Below are positions 1-6,766 of a DNA stretch of 8,407 nt, one piece after another (the first letter of the stretch is position 1; each line of letters opens with the position of its first letter). A program made the translations under genes and the position numbers. The notes beneath the pieces are model-generated. The model made no database searches. It saw only the letters and a program-made list of their open reading frames with translations, and was not told where the DNA came from. The stretch comes from Nitrososphaeraceae archaeon (GTDB taxonomy: Archaea > Thermoproteota > Nitrososphaeria > Nitrososphaerales > Nitrososphaeraceae), in the NCBI GenBank assembly GCA_030038695.1, contig JASHSN010000028.1, positions 1 to 8,407 of the forward strand, read 5' to 3'.

Positions 1-1
1 C

Positions 2-1851
2 AAGACCATACTGACTGATCTTGTTGCGCTTACGAAGAAAGGAAAAGAAAGCTGCGAAAGGATTGTAGAAGATTTACTCGCAACCATCCCTGAAGAAAAG
101 AGGCCCAAACCAAAATTATCAAAAAATGTGGCCCACACAGATCAGACTGGCAATCATGACAAAGACTTTGAAAAGGATTGCCAAGGCGGGATTAAATTGG
201 CTTCGCGCCGACTATTTTGAATATCATAAGAGTACGGAAATAGATTTTGATAATTGGAAGAAAGGATTCGAATTTGATTTAACATCGATAAAAGCACACA
301 AGGAATTTAGGCGAGAAGCAGTGATAGCTAACATCAAAAGCAAGCTTGAAAATGAAGGCAAATTATTGATAGTTGGACAACCTGGATGTTCCAAAAGCAC
401 TATTCTTATGGAACTTATGTGCGATTACTTCGATGCTGGATATAAGGTTCTCTACAATTATGGGATGAGGGATATAATAAACGTAGATGGACTAGTAAAT
501 TTCATAGAAGACATACTTAGGAAGGATAAGAAAGTTCTAGTTGCGATCGATAACGCCAATAAGGAAAAAACATATTCAATATTTTATTTTATCGATAAAA
601 TGTCAAATTCGCAGCTTGCAAACAAGTTGAAGATCATTATGACAGCAAGAAAACCAGAAATTGATTGGTTGTTAAGTGGGCTTCACAAAGTAGAAGAAGA
701 GATCAGAAAGTCAATTAGAAAACTCTGCAAATCCGAACTTCATTTATCAGCTACCATATTTTAATAAGGAAGAAACAAGGGAGTTCATCCAACGATACTC
801 AGGGACAGTGGATGGAAAGCTAACTCACAAAATAACAGAGATTTACAACGATACAAAAGGAGATCCTATACTGGTCAAGTTCTCTGTCTTTAGTCGGGGG
901 CTTGAACAAGATGTCGAAGAGATGTCTAATCGTTATCTTGTGTCTCCACAAGAAATGAAAACTATGTTAATATGTTCGATATTTGATATTTCTAATACAG
1001 AAATAACAGACAAGCTTCTCGAGAAATGCGGGGTTCTGGAGGCCGCACATCGCCTTGATGGGTCGATATTGCATCGAAATTCTGATGGTTTATGGAAGAC
1101 CAAGCATACGCGATGGGACCTGGAGTTGTTTTCATTTCTCTATAATGTGAAAAGTGGAACACTATCGGAACAAAGAAAACAAGTTCTCAAGGATTCGTTA
1201 ATTGCTATATATCTCATAAGAGAAAAGGATATCACGTATTCAGCCGTAGTAGCAATTTATTGTGTTGCGGGTCAAAATTACGTTCCAATAAATGTTGTTG
1301 ATGCCGTGTTTCAACAATCAATATCTCAAATAGCTTTATCTGATGTTGAACAAAGCAATCACGCATCCTTTATTTCGCTTGCTTATTGGAAACTGAAAAA
1401 TTATCAAGGTGCTATTGATAATTTAACTCATGCTTTAGAGATAAATCCACGTAATATTATGGCATACTTCATAAAGGCTTATTTTCTTATGGAATTGGGT
1501 AGATATGGTGAAGCTGTACAATGCCTTCAAAAAGAATTAGAGATAGATCCTTCTGGATGCAAGGTGAATGGCGAGTTACTTAACATAAGTGCATTCCATG
1601 CCTTCTCATGGCTATGGCTAGGTATATGCTATCATAATTTAGGAATGTATCAAGAAGTTATAAGGTGCTACGATAAAGCGCTGAAGAATCATCTTAATCT
1701 ACCTGAAACGTGGCATTTCAAGGGTCAATCTCTGCAGCAAGTGGGTGGAAAGGATGCACAAAAATTTTTGAACAGAGCAAACAACCTTCTATTAGAATTG
1801 CAAAACTATTATCAGAATATGAAAGATGATAAGAGAAAACGATTGCGTTAA
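2..1851 (+). pseudogene. STAND-type P-loop ATPase with TPR repeats, 5' partial, two frameshifts
   Basis: Three reading frames join into one protein of about 615 residues. Frame A (2-217) enters from outside the window. It has a winged-helix-like end (LTKKGKESCERIVEDLL) and stops at TGA 218. Dropping one T from the TTTT run 215-218 joins ...LASRRLF to EYHKSTEIDFDNW in frame B. Frame B carries Walker A GQPGCSKST (375-401), a Walker B-like VLVAIDNA (534-557) and a sensor-1-like IIMTAR. Around 729-732, dropping one A (tgc aat ccg) joins frame C, NPNFIYQLPYF, which continues through a STAND/Orc-type GDP motif (859-867) to about four TPR repeats (1360-1800; for example YQGAIDNLTHALEINP). ATG 126 gives a 212-codon reading but would split the protein, so I do not treat it as the start. 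STAND ATPases with TPRs act as ligand-gated switches in signalling or defence; the ligand here is unknown. Seen: motifs and frames. Inferred: that the three pieces were one gene. Sequencing error remains possible, since both indels are in homopolymers. Confidence 0.75.
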
Positions 1852-1993
1852 ATCTTACAAAGGTGGACCGAACCCGCTATATACGATTTATTACACAAGG
1901 TTCAGATAGCCGCATGATCTACGTACTAAATCTCAGTAGTATCCTGCGTTCTTGTAGTAATCTAACTCTTTCAGGTATTATTCATAGTACATA

Positions 1994-2685
1994 TCAGCGT
2001 AGTCTTGCGGTGTCTATCTTTGCAAGTATCTGTTGAAATTTATTTTGCATTTCTTCACGCATCGCTTTCATGTCTTGTTCATATTTTTGCTGTGTCATTT
2101 GAGTTTCTTTTTCCTTGTCAGTTCTAAGTTTCTCCAATTGCTTCTTTATAGCTTCTTGTTCAAGGATTTTGTCGGCAAGATATGATTCTAATTGTTCTAC
2201 CTTGGGTACATCCTTCAATCTCTTCTTTTAGTTTTTTTAGATGTTTTATTTTTAGTGACTTTATAGCACCTACACGTATTCCTGTAGATATCATGAGCAA
2301 ATTATACAACGATCTCTTAGATCAGCTACTGCTATTATTTTTAGAATCTCTTCTTTTGTGTATGCTCTTAAATTGTTTGCAATATCTGATGGATAGAACT
2401 TTGAAATCTTTTTCCATGGTAGAGCTATTTCATGAAAGTCGAGGAAAGATTGAATACCCATCATATATGTTTTAATAGAATTTACAGATTTTCTCCACGC
2501 TTTGCTTTACTAACATACTTTTTAGCAACCTTCTTCAGGTGTACTATGTACTCCACTACCATTTTTTTTATCTGATCTGCTTTTAATCGAACCAGACTAT
2601 CAGGATCAGTATTATAATGTTTGCAGAACATCAAAAGATGGATTTTGTAACTTTTCATACTAGATTGTGATTTGAAGCTTTCCAA
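1994..2685 (-). pseudogene. Tyrosine recombinase/integrase remnant, catalytic core deleted
   Basis: Four pieces read right to left. Residues from 2685 (YKIHLLMFCKHYNTDPDSL...) form the SAM-like N-terminal DNA-binding domain of phage-type integrases common in this phylum. This frame ends at TAA 2482-2484. One base is missing at 2489-2490, after which SVNSIKTYMMGIQSFLDFH continues (2488-2291). A second missing base near 2297 leads to LMISTGIRVGAIKSLKIKH, which is box I with the catalytic Arg. The frame then passes abruptly, near 2205-2230, into a Lys/Glu-rich coiled-coil tail (DVPKVEQLESYLADKILEQ to KIDTARLR, stop 1994-1996). About 150 or more codons with the catalytic Lys, His-x-x-Arg, His/Trp and nucleophile Tyr are absent, so the protein cannot recombine DNA. 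The 5' end is also broken: a TAG directly precedes the TTG at 2685. Family assignment rests on box I plus the typical head and tail. No att site was recognised. Confidence 0.8.
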
Positions 2686-2728
2686 CTATAATGTACATGC
2701 GTCCATATTATCCAATGTCGTAGAGTTG

Positions 2729-3486
2729 ATGACATTTATAGTCGTCATAACCTCTCATGAAGAGGTCAACATAATAAGTGTAACAAAAGGTCCAGTTTAT
2801 TGGGATAAACTTGGAAATGATACTGCCATAGAGATTCAACATTGGGCCGCTAACGTCGACGTAACTAATTTACATGGACTATTTCACACACTTGGAATTC
2901 CTGTTAGTAGCGGCTTGGGACGGAAAAAGGATGCTGTCAAGGAGCAACAATCAAGTTTTATAAATCAAAAACTTATCTTAATAGACTACTGACTAATACT
3001 ACACTTAAAGAGAAGTTAGAGGATGTTGCTGGAAGGATATGCGAAGTCCTTATCCCCATCAAAGATGGATATTATATAGGTCAAGGAAAGTATATAGCTA
3101 TTTGCACATTATCTAGTATGCATCTACTTCAGTCTATTTCTAGAAAAGAGTATATAATGAATAGAATTTTAATTGTCGGAAGATTACTGTCAGAAAATAG
3201 AGGAATAGATACACTGGTTCGATTTACGTTGAAACATCCAGAGTTAGGACACATAATTGTATGCGGAAAAGATGTAAAGGGACATCAAGCGGGACAGGCA
3301 TTGTTGTCTCTACAAAGGAATGGAATAGATAAAGATGGTAGAATCGTTGGAGCCGCTGGTCGCCATCCATTTTCTACTCATTCGCATACTGATATTGAAT
3401 CATTCAGAAGACAGATTATAATTTATGATTTGATAGGCTGCGAAGACCTCAAAACCGTGAATGCAATGATAGATAGACATATGTGA
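2729..3486 (+). pseudogene. MtrA/DUF4346-like protein, one frameshift
   Basis: The first frame, from ATG 2729 (in-frame TTG at 2672), reads MTFIVVITSHEEVNIISV, then GPVYWDKLGNDTAIEIQHW and LHGLFHTLGIPVSSGLGR. It ends at TGA 2990-2992. A one-base loss near 2965-2985 moves it into the frame NRLLTNTTLKEKLEDVAGRI, DGYYIGQGKYIAICTLSS, ILIVGRLLSENRGIDTLVRF, IIVCGKDVKGHQAGQALLSL, GIDKDGRIVGAAGRHPF and IYDLIGCEDLKTV, ending at TGA 3484-3486. The C-terminal half resembles subunit A of tetrahydromethanopterin S-methyltransferase, the corrinoid-carrying subunit in methanogens, and the related DUF4346 family. I see no transmembrane anchor. Ammonia-oxidising archaea are not methanogens, so the role is unknown. 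It may bind a corrinoid or a pterin (inference only). The domain call is from remembered family sequence, not a search. ATG 3118 starts the longest remaining open piece, but the homology clearly begins before it. Confidence 0.65.
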
Positions 3487-3733
3487 ACTACCATCGGTCA
3501 CAGTAATCCTCGATACTGTCATCCTCAATATTGTGAGAGCAGCATAAGAAGAAGCCGCAAATGTATGAGCCACTTTACTAATAGTTCTCCCAAGAAATTA
3601 GAATCAAAAGATTGTTACACGCCATTAGTCTGAAACCCATCTACAGGTTCTGGAAATGTCCTGGCGTTATAACAAATTCGCTCTTATGCTAGTACTGGCC
3701 TTTCATATTATCTTGACTGATTTAATCCCAAAG

Positions 3734-3759
3734 TAATATATTGGACTTGTGATATATTA
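3734..3759. repeat. Perfect inverted repeat, 8-bp arms
   Basis: The arms TAATATAT and ATATATTA flank a 10-base spacer (tggacttgtg). The repeat lies about 250 bases behind the MtrA-like pseudogene. Its pure A/T arms could arise by chance in AT-rich DNA. No poly-T tract follows, so it is not called a terminator. Confidence 0.35.
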
Positions 3760-4280
3760 TTATCATCCGATCAGACAAAATAGAGGAACGATCCATCATT
3801 CAGAATCTGCACAATGGGTAAAGGCCTGTTGTGTCTAAAGAAATGATGAGTTGCCATCGCATGATAATACGTATCTCTATAGTTCGAAGGAACTTGGAGT
3901 AATCTAAGATTGCGATGGCAAGGGCAAACCAAGGGGCGGCCCTGGAACATATTAGGGACCGTCTTAAAAGGGAAGCCACATGTCTTTGAGATCTGGTCGG
4001 TTTTGTTATTATATTTTATTGATAGCAGCAGGGTATATCGATAGTGCTTGAACAATTTGAATATGCAACCTTAGAAAGATTTCACTTTTGTATCGTCCAA
4101 ACCTCCTCGTTTTTTCTGACCATGTTTGAATCGTACTATCATATGATTAACGTATATTAACTATGTATTGCTGCCGGCGAATAGGGTTAATGTAGTCACA
4201 AAAACGAGCGGTTACTGGAAAATCACCCGTAATTTCGAAGAGAACTGACAGCTATGAAAAAGTAATTTTGTAACGAAATT

Positions 4281-4515
4281 TTACCTAGATAACAGACCTG
4301 AAGAGAAATGTGTGGGTATTACCCAACCAATACCAACTTGTACAATGTCTAATGCCTCGATCATGCGTTTTGTTGCTTCATGGACGTTATCAATGAATTC
4401 TGTGATTTGATATATTGAAATACGGTAGCCTTAAGTCATATCCAGAATATTTAGGAATCGAATTAACATAACTATGAAGTTCCTCAATCTTGTCGAAGAA
4501 CGTAATATATTTCAT
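4281..4515 (-). pseudogene. Unrecognised small protein, frameshifted
   Basis: From ATG 4515 the frame reads MKYITFFDKIEELHSYVNSI, then PKYSGYDLRLPYFNI, and stops at 4390-4392. A shift within about 4405-4415 opens a second frame, QITEFIDNVHEATKRMIEAL DI..., ending with VGIGWVIPTHFSSGLLSR and TAA 4281-4283. Together they give a mixed helical protein of roughly 75 residues with a composition unlike random DNA. The first frame is open further upstream to 4557 without an ATG, so the true start may be earlier. No family was recognised. The joining of the two frames is inferred from their continuous protein-like character only. Confidence 0.35.
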
Positions 4516-4562
4516 AGTGACAATCTTTACGGCTTTGCTCAAACAGCCAAGACATAGTCAAG

Positions 4563-4595
4563 CTGGAGTCGTGGGGACGGCGGTAACCACTCCAG
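4563..4595. repeat. GC-rich hairpin, 7-bp perfect stem
   Basis: CTGGAGT (4563-4569) pairs with ACTCCAG (4589-4595) around a GC-rich 19-base loop (cgtggggacggcggtaacc). It stands out against the AT-rich surroundings. It could be a scar of a mobile element end or a structured RNA, but no transposase or tRNA pattern was found beside it. Confidence 0.35.
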
Positions 4596-4973
4596 TCTGA
4601 GCTGCTCTAATCTTTAGTTCAGAAATCGATCGTCTACTTGTCTTAAATTGTATTCAGCAAATTCTAGTATTATATAGGCATTCTGTCGAGAACTAAACTT
4701 TCTTTTGGCGATAATACTATTCTTCTGATAATACTCCTTCAAATGAAACAGCATCATCATCATTTACTACTGTCTGTGAAACGACACTTTCTCAATTCTT
4801 CAAATCAATATACCATGAATTGCTCATATAGTACAATACACAGGATTAAATAATGAGAAAATCGTAAAAATATCATAAGGGGAATTAGATCTCTCTATTA
4901 AAATGGGTTTTTGGTCCAGATATTCTTATCAAGTACACTTTACATATTTGTTTAATCGTATTGTCTAATATAG

Positions 4974-4983
4974 TTTATTTAAA
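4974..4983 (+). promoter_or_regulatory. Archaeal TATA box of the secreted-protein gene
   Basis: TTTATTTAAA is centred about 28 bases before ATG 5007, the spacing expected for a leaderless or near-leaderless archaeal transcript. No Shine-Dalgarno sequence precedes the ATG. A nearer ATG at 5003 is followed by only two codons before TAA and is not the start. Confidence 0.5.
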
Positions 4984-5006
4984 TCAAAAAGACAACATCA
5001 GTATGA

Positions 5007-5540
5007 ATGACTAAATATCTTATTATTACGATATCAGCATTGATCATTATTCTATTGTTAGCGTTATGTCCCCACAACATTACTATTGAATCAAAAGCTT
5101 CTGCTCAGTTTCCTGTTTCTGGTGCCACCAGTAATAATAATGCTATAATAACCATTCATACAACAAATTCAATACAGGGCAATAACCTTAATGTAATAAA
5201 GTAACAAGCCCCTGGTATAAGGAAAGCGATTCTAAGTGATATTGATAATGCAATATTTATAGCAAAGGGTAGTGTTAAAACCACCATTCCTGTAAATGTG
5301 AATGCAAAAATCATAAACCAACTAGCTAATGGCAGAATAGACACGACACAAGGTATTGATATGACAAAAAGACTTACTGCAACAGAACTAATTAATGCGA
5401 TAAATGCAACAGCGCAGAGCTTTGTGTCTCATTTTGTAAACCAACCAGCAAGAGTTATTGTTGATAATCAAGCAATTTGTAGCGGCATTGCTTCTCCCAC
5501 GAAAGCAGCATGTGCGTTCACAATAGATATGCATAACTAG
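5007..5540 (+). pseudogene. Secreted protein gene interrupted by one in-frame stop
   Basis: The frame begins MTKYLIITISALIIILLLAL and runs to KASAQ, a typical Sec signal peptide: short basic start, long hydrophobic core, ASA-Q cleavage at about residue 33/34. A Ser/Asn/Thr-rich stretch follows. TAA at 5202-5204 ends the first 65 codons, but the same frame continues without shift: QAPGIRKAILSDIDNAI, GSVKTTIPVNVNAKIINQLA, TKRLTATELINAINATAQS, ending ...TKAACAFTIDMHN and TAG 5538-5540. Without the TAA it would encode 177 residues. The downstream half reads as a folded extracytoplasmic domain with two Cys (IC and AC near the C-terminus). GTG 5298 could restart translation but would lack the signal peptide. 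The function is not recognised. A nonsense mutation is the simplest explanation; stop readthrough is less likely. Confidence 0.6.
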
Positions 5541-5618
5541 ATAGTGAGATCGAAATCGCGATTAATACTTGATATCCTCAGCGTTACTTGCTCGATGAAA
5601 ACATATTAGATTTAGTAA

Positions 5619-5798
5619 TCAGCAGCTCCAATTAGGGATATAGTGCCGCCTTCTATTTCCCAAGCCAATAGTACGAAAGTCATAACTAACACTTTAGCAA
5701 AAGAATTTGGTACTAATGGTTATGTAAGTATTGATAGACAACTAAAACCGTCATTGATAAAAGATATGAAAACGCCTTGCGTCCTCTTTAAGTCTTAA
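5619..5798 (+). pseudogene. Fragment, possibly of an FAD/NAD(P)-dependent oxidoreductase
   Basis: A 59-codon open stretch follows a TAA at 5616. It includes IVPPSISQANSTKVITNTLA, KEFGTNGYVSIDRQLKPS and a short tail before TAA 5796. The pattern 'PP...G-G-Y-V-S-I-D-R-Q-L-K' resembles the segment just before the final FAD-binding GD motif in sulfide:quinone-reductase-like and NADH-dehydrogenase-like flavoproteins, but the GD motif itself is absent. There is no ATG; GTG 5643 is the only in-frame start candidate. It is probably a truncated scrap. The family suggestion is weak. Confidence 0.3.
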
Positions 5799-5803
5799 TT
5801 GTT

Positions 5804-5824
5804 TTATCGATTATCGATTATCGA
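5804..5824. repeat. Three tandem copies of TTATCGA
   Basis: Three exact 7-base units lie head to tail, directly behind the oxidoreductase-like scrap. This could be replication slippage or a small binding-site array. No replication gene is nearby, so an origin role is not supported. Confidence 0.6.
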
Positions 5825-5917
5825 TACGAATCTTATAGCAGCTAATTTCAATGGATGAAAACACGTATTTGAGTCGTATAAGAAGCATGACACAACCGCT
5901 AAAATAAACTAACGTTC

Positions 5918-6106
5918 TCATGAAGTTACTTGTTTTCTACAAAATTCTTCCACTTCAAAAATATGCCTATCACATAAATAGAATTTTATTATTCTCTTAT
6001 TTTGAGAGCCATCTAAGGAAAAGATTGCGAACTCGCAGGTAATGGTATTAAACGCAGGTCTTCCGCATTTGTTACAAATCGGTGTCATATCCAGAATCTT
6101 AATCAT
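5918..6106 (-). CDS. Small zinc-binding (CxxC...CxxH) protein
   Basis: An intact 62-residue frame starts at ATG 6104-6106 (MIKILDMTPICNKCGRPAF) and ends ...FCRKQVTS, TGA 5918. CNKC at residues 11-14 and CDRH near 45-48, with further Cys at about 24 and 56, form a likely zinc ribbon. The middle (EFAIFSLDGSQNKRIIKFYL) looks like two beta strands, as in treble-clef or rubredoxin-like knuckles. No helix-turn-helix or membrane segment is visible. Such proteins in archaea often bind nucleic acid or protein partners; the role here is unknown. A TATA box and a perfect inverted repeat lie just upstream, suggesting specific regulation. The second Met (residue 7) is a possible alternative start but would leave only three residues before the first Cys motif. 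Confidence 0.6.
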   Translation of the reverse strand: MIKILDMTPICNKCGRPAFNTITCEFAIFSLDGSQNKRIIKFYLCDRHIFEVEEFCRKQVTS

Positions 6107-6107
6107 T

Positions 6108-6137
6108 TGACCACAAAGAAACTTCGCTCTGTGGTCA
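6108..6137 (-). promoter_or_regulatory. Operator-like inverted repeat before the zinc protein
   Basis: TGACCACA (6108-6115) and TGTGGTCA (6130-6137) are perfect 8-base arms with a 14-base spacer. The repeat begins one base before the start codon (read on the - strand) and its far arm overlaps the TATA box. A repressor bound here would block the initiation complex. Alternatively it folds as an RNA hairpin next to the start codon. Confidence 0.45.
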
Positions 6138-6141
6138 TATA
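6137..6141 (-). promoter_or_regulatory. TATA box of the zinc-protein gene
   Basis: On the - strand, GTATATG is centred about 33 bases before ATG 6106. This predicts a transcript start some 6-8 bases before the ATG, inside the inverted repeat. Confidence 0.35.
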
Positions 6142-6253
6142 CCTACTGCAAATCGGGTTTGCGATATATAATGGATATCATTGGGAAAATGATGAATGTG
6201 AGCCAAATTGAAGCTGGTCTTTCGCCTTCCCATTAAGATGTGAGTCAGATTGA

Positions 6254-6361
6254 TCAGTAAGGAAGATACACATTATACATTATTTTTGTTAATCGTACTC
6301 GATCCCCATTAGCGCTTTCTAATATTTGTGCAATGATTTCGTTTCTGTCTCTGTATTTCAT
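6254..6361 (-). pseudogene. Truncated winged-helix transcriptional regulator, N-terminal part
   Basis: The frame reads MKYRDRNEIIAQILESANGD, then RVRLTKIMYNVYLPY, and stops at TGA 6254-6256. This matches the first half of the short (about 90-100 residue) single-domain winged-helix regulators that are abundant in this phylum: helix 1 RDRNEIIAQILE and the 'TKIMY..YL.Y' helix-turn-helix entry. After YLPY the family continues with a recognition helix and wing (typically 'QLKEYL..L'). Here the next codons give a stop, and shifting frame by one yields only DQ before the similarity is lost. ATG 6361 is preferred over in-frame ATGs at 6376 and 6367 because MKYR is the usual start and the TATA box is correctly placed for it. 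As it stands it could not bind DNA. Confidence 0.6.
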
Positions 6362-6382
6362 ATCCATATGATACATTATTGA

Positions 6383-6388
6383 TTATAA
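6383..6388 (-). promoter_or_regulatory. TATA box of the winged-helix fragment
   Basis: TTATAA is centred about 25 bases before ATG 6361, as needed for a leaderless archaeal transcript starting at MKYR. Confidence 0.4.
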
Positions 6389-6511
6389 GCGATACGAAAG
6401 ACAACTGTACGATTTGATCTATGCATTTTATTTAGGTGGATCATCCAGAAACTTCTAGTAGCAATTCTGCTCTGTTCAGGTGTGGCAATTTCAATAACTT
6501 GCCAAACATCG

Positions 6512-6748
6512 TTACTCCAGAGGATGTTGTGTTGTGATAACATTTGAAGACCATATACCCGTCAGATCGTTGCCATGAAGTGTTCTAGTGTATGTGCTGT
6601 CTTTTATCGTGCTAGTTGACCCACTACTTTCATTATACATGGTCCATGTGGTGTTTGATAGATCTAGGAACGGTGCTGGTCCTACGTGTATTGTTGCCGA
6701 CCCATAGGTTGCGTTGCCTGTTACACGAAAGCGTCTAATAACATGCAT
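6512..6748 (-). CDS. Unrecognised Ser/Thr-rich short protein
   Basis: A 78-codon frame starts 18 bases after the kinase stop: MHVIRRFRVTGNATYGSATI, then HVGPAPFLDLSNTTWTMYNE, ending ...VITTQHPLE. It is rich in Ser, Thr, Asn and Gly with alternating hydrophobics, suggesting a beta-sandwich such as an extracellular or virion-type domain, but it has no signal peptide and no family is recognised. It is in the same frame as the kinase, separated by the kinase TAG and six codons. A second protein-like frame (6376-6543, MLSQHNILWSNDVWQVIEIA...) overlaps its end and could be its shifted continuation, which would make this a broken gene. The close spacing would allow co-transcription with the kinase. 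It could also be non-coding. Confidence 0.35.
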   Translation of the reverse strand: MHVIRRFRVTGNATYGSATIHVGPAPFLDLSNTTWTMYNESSGSTSTIKDSTYTRTLHGNDLTGIWSSNVITTQHPLE

Positions 6749-6766
6749 TATAGAATACTGATACTG

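Larger units (their letters stand above)
3487..5006. other. 1.5 kb stretch without a confident gene
   Basis: Stops are frequent in all six frames. The longest open frame (94 codons, - strand, 3771-4055, with a CPCH motif) matches nothing I know and has no obvious promoter. A short - strand reading near 3610-3680 (FPEPVDGFQTNGV, then stop) looks protein-like but is too short to assign. The stretch also holds a frameshifted small ORF (4281-4515), two inverted repeats (3734-3759 and 4563-4595) and the promoter of the next gene. It is best read as eroded former coding DNA. No tRNA, CRISPR array or complete insertion sequence was seen. Confidence 0.5.

Noticed and set aside
126..764. Free-standing 212-codon ATPase gene starting at ATG 126
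   Set aside because: The upstream frame (2-217) and the downstream frame (from 694) join it as one protein; its last ~12 residues are out-of-frame sequence.
1862..1885. tRNA T-arm-like string (gcgggttcggtccacc on the - strand)
   Set aside because: The expected T-stem does not pair and no acceptor or anticodon stem is present.
2182..2475. 97-codon + strand open frame
   Set aside because: It lies opposite the integrase pseudogene, whose box I and domain motifs are on the - strand.
3771..4055. 94-codon - strand open frame with CPCH
   Set aside because: No recognisable domain, no promoter and a mixed composition; not enough support for a gene.
4500..4600. TnpB 3' end around the hairpin
   Set aside because: No zinc-ribbon or RuvC motif can be read nearby on either strand; the resemblance was only a vague C-terminal string.
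5156..5344. 62-codon - strand hydrophobic open frame
   Set aside because: It is a shadow of the secreted-protein frame, which has a signal peptide and TATA box.
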